Shown here: positions 1 to 9,869 of the stretch, in pieces
How the letters are laid out: each line of letters starts with the position of its first letter
Numbering within the stretch: the stretch's first letter is position 1
Assembly: GCA_002007465.1 (NCBI GenBank)
Contig: LNAC01001870.1
Span: 39,033-103,032 of the forward strand
DNA length: 64,000 nt
Direction: 5' to 3'
Source of the DNA: Ailurus styani
Taxonomy: Eukaryota > Chordata > Mammalia > Carnivora > Ailuridae
Program-made: the position numbers and the translations under genes
The notes under the pieces: model-generated
Databases searched by the model: none
Seen by the model: the letters and a program-made list of their open reading frames with translations, nothing else
What the model was told of the DNA's origin: nothing

Positions 1-353
1 ATGTTAGGGGCATAGATATTTATGATTGTTAGATTTTCTTGTTGGACAGATCCTTTTAGTATGATATAGTGTCCTTCCTCATCTCTTATGATATTCTTTG
101 GCTTAAAATCTAATTTATCTGATATAAGGATTGCCACTCCAATTTTCTTTTGGTCTACTTTGGCATGGTAAATTGTTTTCCACCCCCTCACTTTAATTCT
201 GGAGATCTCTTTGCATGTAAGATGAGTTTCTTGTAGACAGCACATCGATGGGTCTTGTTTTTTTATCCATTCTGATACCCTGTGTCTTTTAGTTCTGGCT
301 TTTAGTCCATTTACTTTCAGAGTAACTATTGAGAGATATGAAATTAGAGCCAT
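1..353 (-). pseudogene. L1 ORF2 N-terminal fragment (endonuclease start)
   Basis: From an ATG at 353 the minus strand stays open for 117 codons to the window edge. The family motifs VNGL, QETHLTC, GVAILISD, GHYIILKG and NIYAP appear in the order seen in the apurinic-like endonuclease domain of L1 ORF2p. In the well-studied human protein the catalytic Asn sits two residues before the Asn of VNG; here that position is Lys (LKVNGL). The QET glutamate is kept. It lies about 80 bp after the ORF1 stop, the usual bicistronic L1 layout. The C-terminal reverse transcriptase would be outside the window, so intactness cannot be judged. The paired ORF1 is broken, so I list this as a pseudogene. Confidence 0.85.
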
Positions 354-432
354 TGTTTTGCCTGTAAGGTGGCTGTTATTGTATATTGTGTTTCTTCTTT
401 TCTAGTCTATGTTTCTTTTAGGCTCTCTTTGC

Positions 433-1353
433 TTAGAGGACCCCTTTCAATATTTCCTGTAGGACTGGCTTGGTGTTTGCAAATTCCTTTAGTTTTTGTT
501 TGTCCTGGAAGCTTTTTATCTCTCTTTCTATTTTCAATGACAGCCTAGCTGGATATAGTATTCTTGGCTGCATATTTTTCTCATTAATGCTCTGAATATA
601 TCATGCCAGTTCTTTCTGGCCTGCCAGGTCTCTGTGGATAGGTCTGCTGTCAGTCTAATTTTTCTACCATTGTATGTTATATACCTCTTGTCCTGAGCTG
701 CTTTCAGGATTTTCTCTTTGTCACTAAGACTTGTAGTTTTACTATTAGATGACGGGGTATGGACCTATTTTTATTGATTTTGAGGGGGGTTCTCTGTGCC
801 TCCTGGATTTTGATGCTTGTTCCCTTCGCCAAATTAGGGAAATTCTGTATTAAAATTTTCTCCAAAATACCTTCTGTCCCCCTCTCTCTCTCTTCCTCTT
901 CTGGGATCCCAATTATTCTAATATTGTTTCATCTCATGGTATCACTTTTCTCTCGCATTCTCCCCCTCCTGGTCCAGTAGTATTTTTTCTCTCTTTTCAT
1001 CCTCTTCTTTTTTCTCTGACATTTTTTCTTCAAAATCACTAATTCTGTCTTCTGCTTCATTTATCCTAGCAGTAAGAGCCTCCATTTGCAATTGCACCTC
1101 ATTAATAGCTTTTTTATTAATTTCAGCTTGATTATATTTTAGTTCTTTTATTTCTCCAGAAAGGTTTTTTATTTCTCTAGAGAAGGCTTCTCTATTACCT
1201 TCCGTGTTTTTTTCTAGCCCAGCCAGTACCTTAGGAATTGCCATTCTGTACTCTAGTTCTGTCATGTTACTAATGTCCACATTGATCAAGTCCCTCGCCA
1301 TGATTACTGCCTCTTGTTCTTTTTTTGTGTGTGATTTTTTTCCGCCTTGTCAT
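433..1353 (-). pseudogene. L1 ORF1 (RNA-binding chaperone), frameshifted
   Basis: ORF1p is the trimeric nucleic-acid chaperone of the L1 particle. The minus strand starts MTRRKK at 1353, but the frame is lost before the conserved ARDLIN segment, which restarts in another frame at 1301. The coiled coil is visible about 1260-960 (KELKYNQAEI, TARINEAEDRISDFEEKM). Past 942 the frame breaks again, and the RRM and C-terminal domain motifs (KINKNR, STETWQARK, LKEFANTKP) are spread over several frames. The stop is at 433-435. Length of about 307 codons is normal for ORF1 in this family. The frameshifts mark a dead copy. Confidence 0.85.
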
Positions 1354-1930
1354 TTTATGCAGATAAGAATAGGTGGATGAGGGAACAAAATACTAAAGGG
1401 TAGCAATGACCCCAGAGAAATATACACTAACCTACTCAGAAGAGACCTGTAACTTCTGGAACATGGTAGATTTTCTGTTCCTAGAATCGCTGCTCTCCTT
1501 CTCTTCGATCTCCTGTAGAATTTGTAGGTGTTCGAAATGGTGTCATAAGTATCTGGTTGAATTTCTGGGACCTGATGATAATCTCCTACTCCTCTGCCAT
1601 ATTGCCACTTCCCCCCCAAATGTTTTCTTATGGTTGACTTCAAGTTTCATAGTGTTGGTCAGAAAAGATACATGGTATGATCTCAATGTTTTTTGTACTT
1701 GTTGAGACCAGATTTGTGACCTACTATATGATCTATTCTGGAGTATGTCCCATATGTTCTCAAAAAGAATGTGTATCCTGCTGCTTTAGTATGAGATATT
1801 CTGAATATATGTTACGTCCATCTGTTCCTGTGTATCAGTCAAAGCCATTGTTTCCTTATTGGTTTTCTGCTTAGATGATTTGTCCATTGATGTACATGGG
1901 GTGTTAAAGTCCCTTAATATTATTGTATTA

Positions 1931-2159
1931 TTTTCATTGCATTTTTAAAAAAGATTTTATTTATTTATTTGACACAGAGAGATCAGATCACAAGTAGACT
2001 GAGAGGCAGGCAGAGAGAGAGAGAGAGGAGGAAGCAGGCTCCCTGCTGAGCAGAGAGCCCGATGCAGGCTCGATCCCAGGACCCTGAGATCATGACCTGA
2101 GCCGAAAGCAGAGGCTTTAACCCACTGAGCCACCCAGGAGCCCTTTTCATTGCATTTTT
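1931..2159 (-). mobile_element. Can-SINE, antisense, with 16-bp TSD
   Basis: The SINE body is 1947-2143, with the tRNA-like head at the right (ends 'gccacccaggagccc') and the A-rich tail at the left. A perfect 16-bp target-site duplication (ttttcattgcattttt) lies at 1931-1946 and 2144-2159. It inserted into the older L1 ORF2, so it postdates it. Confidence 0.95.
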
Positions 2160-2351
2160 TGTGTTTGTTATTATTATTATTTTTAAATATATATGGGTGC
2201 TCCCAAGTTTGGGGCATACGTATTTATGATTATTAGATCTTGTTGGAAGATCATTTTCTTTATTATGATATAATGCCCTTCTTCATTTCTTGTTACCATC
2301 TTTGGTTTAAAATACAGTTTATCTGTTATAAGTATGGTACTCCAGCTTTTT

Positions 2352-2381
2352 TTTAAATTAATTAATTAATTAATTAATTTG
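2352..2381. repeat. (TTAA)n low-complexity tract
   Basis: About seven TTAA units in a T-rich stretch inside the old L1 fragment. Confidence 0.8.
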
Positions 2382-2699
2382 GTGTCCATTAGCAGTATAA
2401 ATTGTTTCCATCGCCTCATTTTCAATGTGCAAGTGACTTAGGTCTAAAATGAGTCTTTTGTAGGCAACATATAGGTGGGTCTTGTTTTTTTTGTTTGTTT
2501 GTTTTTTGTTTTTTTGTTTTTATTCATTCTGGCACCCTGTTGTTTGATGGGAGCATTTAGTCCATTTACATTATTTACATTCGAAGTAATTGTTGACAGA
2601 TATGAATTTAGTGACATTTTATTACTTGTTTTGTCATTGTTTCTGGACGTTTTCTCTATTCTTTTCAAGTCTTTATCACCTTTGGTCATTCTTTCACAC

Positions 2700-3598
2700 T
2701 CAAAGAGTCTCCTTTAATACTTCTTGCAGGGTTGGTTTAGTGGTCACAAACTTCTTTAGTTTTTGTTTGTCTGGGAAACTATTTATCTCTCCTTCTATTC
2801 TGAATGACAGCCTTGATGGACAAAGTACTATTGGCTCCATATTTTCCCCTTTTAGTACTTTGAATATATCATACCACACTCTTCTGGCCTGCCAAGTTTC
2901 TGTGGACAGATCTGCCATTTGTCTTCCCTTGTAAGTTAGGGACTTTTTTGTCTTGCTACTTGTAGGATTTTTTTTCTTTACATTTTGCAAATTTAACTAT
3001 TATATATTTTGGTGTTTGCCTTCTTCTGTGATTTTGGTGGTAGTTCTGTGTGCCTCCTGGATTTGGATGTCTGTTTTCTTTATATTAGGGAAGTTTTCAG
3101 GTATAATTTCTTCAAATAAATCTTCTGCCCACCTTTTTCTCTCTTCTGGGACCCCAGTGATACAAATTATTATACTTTATGGAGTCACTGAGTTCCCTAA
3201 GTTTACATTTATCCTTTAGGAAAAATATCCTAATATTTTCCCTTCCCTCTTCTTTTCAGTTTCATTATTTTACATAACTTTATTTTCCATATCACTTATT
3301 TGTTCCTCTGTTTCTTCCATCTTTGTGGTCATTACATCCCACCAGTTTTGAATCTCAGTTATTGCATTTTTCATTTTGTCCTGACTAGGTTTTAAGTATT
3401 TTATCTCTATGGTACAAGACTCCCATGTGTCTCCTATGCTTTCCTCAAGTGTAGCTAGTGTCCTTATGATTGTTGCTTTAAATTTTGGATCAGGCATTTT
3501 TATAAGTCATATATATTATTAATGTCTGTTTTGATTAGATCCCTGGCCATGCCCTTTTCTTATTCTTTCTTTTGGAATAAATCCTTCAGTCTTGGCAT
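2700..3598 (-). pseudogene. L1 ORF1, degenerate
   Basis: A start at 3598 (MPRLKDLFQKKE, then a stop) opens the family N-terminus. A coiled-coil segment is open at 3497-3270 (MPDPKFKATIIRTL, EETEEQISDMENKV). The C-terminal domain is open at 2990-2700 (SLTYKGRQMADLSTETWQAR, KLKKFVTTKPTLQEVLKETL). The order and the spacing to ORF2 at its left are those of L1. In-frame stops and at least one frameshift separate the pieces, so no protein is made. Confidence 0.85.
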
Positions 3599-3890
3599 TT
3601 TATTTAGGTGTCTGTCTTTTTTGCATTAGGAAAGCTTGTTATTTTTCTTGCTCCTGAGCATAATGGCTTTATAAAGAAGAGGTCATATACTGGAGCTTCA
3701 GGAAGTGTCTGGAACTTCAGAAGACTGTCTCTTGTGTATGCTGTGTACACTGTGTTGCTATGTTTTGGCTGCTCTTTCCTTTAGTCTGGTACTCTGCAGA
3801 GTTTCTCCTTGCCTGCAGTAGGGAGTGTTTGGACCTTGGTCAGAGTGTGTTGAGTTTTAACTGTGTGTGCTCTGATCTGCTTATTAAAAG

Positions 3891-4201
3891 AGAACAGTCA
3901 GTTTCCTGGCAGATATTTTTATCCAATTAACTCTAATAAATAGATGTGTCCCTTTAATGTGGCACATACATAAAATTCTTAGTCACATGTAATGTCATAT
4001 TAATAGAGGACAAAGCAATAGAGCCTTGATAAATATATTTGGTGGCTTTAAGACTGCTTCTTTAGAAATTGTAATACTTTAGAAATGATAGGTGAGTTAT
4101 TCATACACATCTATGTATGTATGACTACTAGCATAGTCATGGGGTGAACAAAATATCTCTATACAATTAGTTTGAAATATTAATTTAATTATAATTCTTA
4201 T
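3891..4201. other. AT-rich DNA, nothing recognised
   Basis: No repeat family, open frame or RNA gene that I can recognise between the old L1 and the next SINE. Confidence 0.5.
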
Positions 4202-4425
4202 TACATGTTCTTTTTTTTTTAAAGATTTTATTTATTTATTTGACAGAGAGAGAGAGAGAGATCACAAGTAGGCAGAGAGGCAGGCAGAGAGAGGAGGAAG
4301 CAGGCTCTCTGCCGAGCAGAGAGCCCGATGCGGGCCTCGATCCCAGGACCCTGAGATCATGACCTGAGCCGAAGGCAGAGGCTTTAACCCACTGAGCCAC
4401 CCAGGCGCCCTACATGTTCTTTTTT
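4202..4425 (-). mobile_element. Can-SINE, antisense, with 15-bp TSD
   Basis: Body 4217-4410, head at the right (gccacccaggcgccc), tail at the left. The TSD tacatgttctttttt is at 4202-4216 and 4411-4425. The body is near the common subtype, which suggests a fairly recent insertion. Confidence 0.95.
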
Positions 4426-4939
4426 AAACATTTTTACTACTTGTGTTATTCTTTGCTCAGATAAAGCAGTGTTCTAATTCATATAATCATATGGTAATGA
4501 CTGATATACTCTAAATTCTTTTCATTTTGTCTGGGTTCTGGAGAAGAAAACAAACAGAAAAATAATACATTGACTTGTTTATTGTCTTATTGTCTTATTG
4601 TCTTATATTGTTCTTATTTATAGGTTCATATATTTTTTACTTTTTAACTTAACCGACAAATTTCATATCCCTGTATAGAAACCCAATATATTGTATTACT
4701 CTTGGCATATTCTTCTCTTTAGAGATCTATCATATATATAGTCCACTTTACATATATGTGTAACTTATTCACAAATAATTTCCTACACGAACTTTGAGTT
4801 GTACACAAAAATCAAAGAATAATGTTTAATCTTTGGTTCACTACTTACTAGCATTATAATCTTTATATAATTATATATACATATATACATGTATACATAA
4901 TATGTGCCTATATATTTAGTTTTATTTTTTGTTTTTCCA
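4426..4939. other. AT-rich unique DNA with a short TTGTCTTA repeat
   Basis: Around 4580-4605 a short 'ttgtctta' unit repeats about three times. Around 4860-4905 there is TA/TACA-rich low-complexity sequence. Nothing else is recognised. Confidence 0.5.
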
Positions 4940-5542
4940 CAGTGTAATTTTGATTAGTTTTTCTGTAGGCCTTCACATGTCTATTAGCATATGTCTAGAT
5001 TTGTGTAAGTATTATAATATACAGAACAGTTTCATTTATAGAAGAGTGCCATCACTCCCATTGCTCACTCCTCCAACATCTAACCCCTATCACTGACTTG
5101 CATTCCAAACTATAGTTTGTCTCTTGAAGATTATCATATAACTGAAACTATGCAGTAGGTAACCCTTTGAGACTGGCTTCCTCCATTCAGTATAACGCCT
5201 TGAAGGTCATTCAAGTTGTGTGTGTAAGGTTTTTTTTTTTTTCTTAGTAATAGTATTGTAATATTAATAATATGTTGTACTACAGTATTTGAAATCTATT
5301 TAATCAGTTAAGGACATTTGGGTTATTTTTCAAATATATAAAAAGGAAATGTTCCAAATGAATGTAAATGCTATAAACATCTACATAAAAGTATTTACGT
5401 GAAAAAGGCTTTTTGTTTCTTTGGTATAAATACCAAGGCCTGAGATTTGTGGGTCATATTGTATGTGTTAGTTTAATTTTGTAGGAACTGTCAAACTTAT
5501 TTACAGAGTGATGTATGCTTTTGCATTCCCAGCAACAACATA

Positions 5543-5894
5543 TTGGAGCTCTCTCTATATTTTTAAAGGTTTTATTTATTTATTTATTTATTTGTTTGTT
5601 TGTTTGTTTGTTTATTTATTTAAGAGAGAGAGAGAGAGCACAAGCAGGGGGAACAGCAGGCAGAGAGAGACAGGCTNGTTTTATTTATTTATTTATTTGT
5701 TTGTTTGTTTGTTTGTTTATTTAAGAGAGAGAGAGAGAGCACAAGCAGGGGGAACAGCAGGCAGAGAGAGACAGGCTCCCTGCTGAGCAAGTAGCCTAAT
5801 GGGGGACTTGATCCCAGGACACTGGGATCGTGACCTGAGCCAAAGACAGATGACTGAGTGAGCCACCTAGGTGTCCTATGGAGCTCTATATTTT
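5543..5894 (-). mobile_element. Can-SINE, antisense, containing a duplicated segment around an N
   Basis: One SINE at about 5565-5877 is lengthened by a repeat of its tail half: 5569-5676 and 5678-5777 are nearly the same sequence, separated by one N at 5677. An imperfect TSD ('ggagctct..atattt') flanks the whole at 5543-5564 and 5878-5894. The head (right end, 'gccacctaggtgtcc') is diverged, so this is an older copy. Confidence 0.85.
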
Positions 5895-6002
5895 GGCCAG
5901 CAGTTTGTGTTGTCAGTGTGTCCCTATACATTTTGTATATATATATGTGTTTTTAAATGTATATTTTCATTACATACAAAGTTACATATAAATGTGTATT
6001 TA

Positions 6003-6029
6003 TGTGTGTGTGTGTGTGTGTGTGTGTGT
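6003..6029. repeat. (TG)n microsatellite
   Basis: About 13 uninterrupted TG units. Confidence 0.95.
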
Positions 6030-6068
6030 TTTAGCCTGTTTAGTATGGGTGTAGTGGTATTAATGGTT

Positions 6069-6300
6069 AAAGGTGAGGGACGTCTGGGCGCCTGGGTGGC
6101 TCAGTGGGTTAAAGCCTCTGCTTTTGGCTCAGGTCATGATCCCAGCGTCCTGGGATGGAGGCCCGCATCGGGCTCTCTGCTCAGCAGGTAGCTTGCTTCT
6201 TCCTCTCCCTGTCTCTCTGCCTGCCTCTCTGCCTACTTGTAATCTCTTTCTGTGTCAAATAAATAAATAAAATCTTAAAAAAAAAAGGTGAGGGACATCT
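6069..6300 (+). mobile_element. Can-SINE, sense, with 17-bp TSD
   Basis: Body 6086-6283 with a tRNA-like head (gggcgcctgggtggctcag) and a tail (caaataaataaataaaatct). The TSD 'aaaggtgagggac(g/a)tct' is at 6069-6085 and 6284-6300, with one mismatch. Confidence 0.95.
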
Positions 6301-7388
6301 TTGTTTGAACAGTAATGTAAATTATTTTAATTTGTTTCCTATTCTATAAAATGAAGGTGATTAGAACATTTGTGCATAAAAATATTATGTGGAAAATTTA
6401 ATTGCCTCATAAATAAGTGATAAAAGGAATAATTTTAGCTATTAGTGACAATGGGTTATACACATAGAGTTGATAACTTGAGTTATTTTTGTTGACAAAA
6501 GCCTGAGAAAGCAATACATTTGGGACCCAGTGATTAAACGCAAGTTAAAATACTTGTTCTCTAGAAAGAGTATTCAATATGATACTAGTTTCTGTAATGT
6601 AAAAAGCAATTCTTAGGGACTGAAATAAGTTAATCCATCAACTTTGCTAAGGAATAACAAAGATGTAAAGAAGTAGGAAGGAAAGAAGTAGAAGTAGCTA
6701 AGGAATAACAAAGATGTAAAGAAGTAGGATCTATTAATAACTAAGTACACTGTATATACAAAACAGTAGAGGATGATCTGAGGATATATGAATTATAGTA
6801 GGCTATTTCATTAGGTGCATAGTTTTGAAGATGGATCACTCTTTTTCACTATTTATGAACATCATATAAAATTTTTAGTTTTAACTATTTAAATAATAAC
6901 AATAATTTCAAAATAGTCATTTTAGAACATTCTACCTTTTCTTTGGATCACCTAAAGAATGAGTTTGCCTGCCTAAAAGCCAAATATATGATTTGATAAA
7001 ATTGAAGCTGTAGGAAATATATTGGGTAATAAAATAATCTATATTTACACAAAGTCAAATTTTCAGATTCCTTAGAATAAACTATTACAAATTCTATTAA
7101 GAGAAATTTTTTTCTGATAAAAGTGTCACTCAACTTCCTAAAGTTGTTCATTTTTTAAAAAATTTTAAAGTACAGTACAGAATTTTAAGGTACAAAAATT
7201 GTTTTTGTTACTAATATTTTTAAGATAGGACTTTAAATGTCATAAACTATCATTGATTTGTTTCTGAAAGAGTGTGAATTATGATGAATATTTGAATACT
7301 ACAAAAATACATTATAAACAAACATTGATTGACATGAATGTAATTACATTACTTCTAAGTATGTTGATCTTTTAGGCACAAACTATTT
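6301..7388. other. AT-rich unique DNA with a 33-bp direct repeat
   Basis: A 33-bp segment beginning 'gctaaggaataacaaag' occurs at 6646-6678 and again at 6697-6729, 51 bp apart. No other recognisable feature. Confidence 0.6.
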
Positions 7389-7625
7389 TCCCCTGGTAGT
7401 TTATTATTTTTAATTTTTTTAAAGATTTTATTTATTTATTTGACACAGAGAGAGAGAGAGAGATCACAAGTAGGCAGAGAGGCAGAGAGAGAGGAAGAAG
7501 CAGGCTCCCCGCCGAGCAGGGAGCCCGATGCGGGCCTGGATCCCAGGACCCTGAGATCATGACCTGAGCCGAAGGCAGAGGCTTTAACCCACTGAGGCAC
7601 CCAGGCGCCCTCCCCTGGTAGTTTA
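7389..7625 (-). mobile_element. Can-SINE, antisense, with 15-bp TSD
   Basis: Body about 7404-7610, tail at the left. The TSD tcccctggtagttta is perfect at 7389-7403 and 7611-7625. The body is close to the common subtype. Confidence 0.95.
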
Positions 7626-8357
7626 AACTTTTCTTCTTATCTTACAAATAGCAAATTTTCAGTGTGTTCAAATGCAGACAAAACAATGTCAAATTCTGAT
7701 TTTTAACTTCTATAAAGAAATTGAGTCACTGTCATTAGGAGGTTTTTAATTTGGCAGACAATCAAACTTTATTATACACTTAAACTTTTGTGTTTAAACA
7801 TTTAGCCATATATGTTGGAACAGGGTCTATTCATGAATTTCTGATCTGCAGCAGGAGATAAAACTTGACTTGATAAAATTTAGAATTGAACAATCTGATA
7901 ACATAGACTTCATTTATCCATAAAAAAGCCCATTCCATTTTAGCTGTCAAAGTAAATGTACTTAAAAATAATATTTAACATATTAAAAGAATTCAAGTTC
8001 TTCCAGATGATACATGATATAAAAAAATAAGTTATAAGCTGTGGTACTGGTGATTTTTGGAGTTAAAAATTATATCACTCTGCAGTTCATAGACATAAGA
8101 ATCCATAATACATCAAAATGCTGTAATGCTATAAAACTGAGAATTAATAGCTGCAAGTCTGCCCTCATTTTGTTTTGTAGACCTTCTTATGCATGTTTTG
8201 AACTCTCTATCTATGAATGGCAGATGGTTGATCTCTGTAAGATCCTTTAATGAGGAAAGCCATTGGTTTGATTCTTCTCATTTTAGCCTGACAGATGTCC
8301 TGATGTAACTAATATTCCCATTTGATTAATTTCACTTCTATATGAAAACATGGCATA
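7626..8357. other. Unique AT-rich DNA
   Basis: An open frame of 69 codons at 8041-8250 has no recognisable family or coding character. Nothing else is seen. Confidence 0.5.
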
Positions 8358-8510
8358 TGTGTATATATATATATATATACATATACACATACTTATGTAT
8401 ATGTATATATACATACTTAGGTATATGTGTGTATATATATATATATACATATATACACATACTTATGTATATATATACCTAAATATATATATATACACAC
8501 ACACATACAG
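8358..8510. repeat. Compound TA/TATG/CA microsatellite
   Basis: Runs of (TA)n are interspersed with 'cacatacttatgta', which appears twice about 75 bp apart (around 8386 and 8457). This suggests an internal duplication of a TA-rich unit of roughly that length. Confidence 0.9.
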
Positions 8511-8616
8511 CTTAAATTTTATTAAAATATTCTGCCTTTCTCATTTGTAATAGTCAATTTGTCATACTAAAACCAGACTCCTATTTATTAGAATTTGTAT
8601 TCCAATTTTTTGGTTT

Positions 8617-8845
8617 AGAAGTCTGGTGAGGGGCACCTGAGTGGTTCAGTTGGTTAAGTGTCTGCCTTTGGCTCAGGTTGTGTTCTCAGGGTCGTTGTAT
8701 TGAACCCTACACTGGTTTCCTTTCTCAGTGGGGAGTCTGCTTCTCCTTCTCCCTCTAACCCTTCTCCCCACTCCTGCTTTCTCTCTCTCTCTTTCTCTCT
8801 CTCAAATGAAGAAATAAATTCTTAAAAAAAATAGAAACCTGATGA
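8617..8845 (+). mobile_element. Older Can-SINE, sense
   Basis: Body about 8631-8831 (gggcacctgagtggttcag head, pyrimidine-rich CT tract, 'aaataaattctt' tail). It is more diverged than the common subtype. The TSD-like flanks 'tagaagtctggtga' and 'tagaaacctgatga' are imperfect, in keeping with age. Confidence 0.9.
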
Positions 8846-9124
8846 AAATTCCTAAATAATGCCATGAAAATGACCCATCCTCTTTCTATTATGTCTCTCT
8901 CTCTGCCTAATGGAGTTACTCATGCCATTGACTACACAATTCCTACCCCCTACCAACTAGAAAGATCAACCTCTCTTTAAAATTTCAGTAGAAACACTAT
9001 GCAATCATTAGGTGAGAAGCAGATATCTGCCATGCAGTGAGTCAGTTGAGTCAGATATGGTTCTTAATGGGAGTGACAGTGATTGAAGTCTGATCCTTTT
9101 CATATATGTACCCAGAAGGGATTT
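8846..9124. other. Unique DNA
   Basis: Nothing recognised. Confidence 0.4.
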
Positions 9125-9290
9125 TAGTGTAGAGCAAGAACAAGCATTTTGGGGTCCTGCATAATGAAATTCAGACTTTATCTGTATCACTTGTTAGCTG
9201 TATAAGTTACTAAATTGGTAAGGTTTTTTTTTTAATGAAATAATAAGATGATATTTATAAAGAACTCCATGAATTAATTGACCAGGTATG
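9125..9290 (+). repeat. Probable MIR fragment, sense
   Basis: 'tatcacttgttagctgtataagttactaa' in two parts follows the MIR core pattern (cacttactagctgtg ... aagttacttaa). Diverged and short; moderate support. Confidence 0.45.
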
Positions 9291-9384
9291 AAATAATCCT
9301 GATTTCTAAACTGTAACAACTAAAATTCTCCATAGAGTATTTCCATATTTAGAGCCTACTTAGCCAAAAACATCAGTCCATTAG

Positions 9385-9445
9385 ATTACAAATTCTTTTG
9401 GGCCATGAATCTTGCCATATTTATCTTTGTATACATAATGAACAG
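9385..9445 (+). repeat. Possible L2/MIR 3' fragment
   Basis: 'ttgccatatttatctttgta' followed by 'aacagcacctatgag' resembles the end of L2 (sense: atctttgtatccccagtgcct). Weak. Confidence 0.3.
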
Positions 9446-9869
9446 CACCTATGAGAGATAAAATTTTATCATTTCTTTAAAGAAAACCTCACCTCATTTT
9501 TTTTCCCAACCATCTTTATAATGGAATGTCAACTCATATGTATAAAAACAAAATGCCAATGGATCTGATAACTTTCTTTTTACCTCTAGGCAATTCATGG
9601 CCCGTGGAGACAAAGCTAAGGAATTCTTATTCGTCCCTTACATTTCTAGGCAATGATTACTACATTCCAATAGCTTCTCACTGGTTTTCCCCAAGTAATA
9701 ATCTGTAGCAAAATAATGACCATCTATTAGCCATTCTCAAGTGAATTTTATCATTCTAATAACCATAGCACATGAGCAGGGTACTGAGCTGTCTGTGTTT
9801 CAGGACTCTATAGGTGTCTGTCAGATAGTTGTTCTTTTTCAACGAACAGGTAGGAAGATCCACAGGGTC
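9446..9869. other. Unique DNA
   Basis: Short open frames only, with no recognisable family. Confidence 0.4.

Larger units (their letters stand above)
1..1620 (-). mobile_element. L1 LINE, 5' part (carnivore-type, relatively young)
   Basis: Read on the minus strand this is the 5' end of an L1: a short 5'UTR (about 1620 down to 1354), ORF1 (1353-433), a short inter-ORF spacer and the beginning of ORF2 (353 down to the window edge). The rest of the element lies to the left of the window. The coiled-coil and C-terminal parts of ORF1 and the endonuclease start of ORF2 are recognisable from family knowledge. The right boundary near 1620 is approximate; it is where the sequence switches to an older L1 ORF2 fragment in the same orientation. 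Confidence 0.9.
1621..3890 (-). mobile_element. Older L1 LINE fragment: ORF2 start, ORF1 and 5'UTR
   Basis: Same orientation as the left-hand L1 but more diverged. About 1630-2620 holds the endonuclease part of ORF2, interrupted by a SINE at 1947-2143. The ORF2 N-terminal signature (VNGLNAPIK) is near 2560. ORF1 follows at about 2700-3598 and 5'UTR-like sequence runs to about 3890. The 5'UTR around 3640-3790 resembles that of the L1 at 22.97-23.1 kb ('aatggc..tat.aagaagaggt', 'ttggctgctttt.cctt.agt'). Confidence 0.82.
4940..6075 (-). mobile_element. Old mammalian L1, 3' end, interrupted by SINEs
   Basis: About 5030-5230 matches the pattern of an old L1 3'UTR read antisense (sense: ttcaaggcgttatactgaatgg). 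About 5410-5550 holds the ORF2 C-terminal region ('tttgcattcccagcaacaa'). It resumes after a SINE at about 5880-5930 and near 6030-6070. The exact L1M subfamily cannot be assigned by eye. Confidence 0.65.

Noticed and set aside
1947..2143. tRNA-like head of the SINEs considered as functional tRNA genes
   Set aside because: All 33 copies have the SINE body and tail, and the head lacks an intact cloverleaf; they are retroposons.
5508..5786. Low-complexity open frames rich in Tyr, Leu and Phe, then Arg-Glu
   Set aside because: Read-through of a SINE tail and GA tract, doubled by the N join. Not a gene.
8350..8550. 66-codon frame with YIYI repeats
   Set aside because: Translation of the TA/TATG microsatellite.
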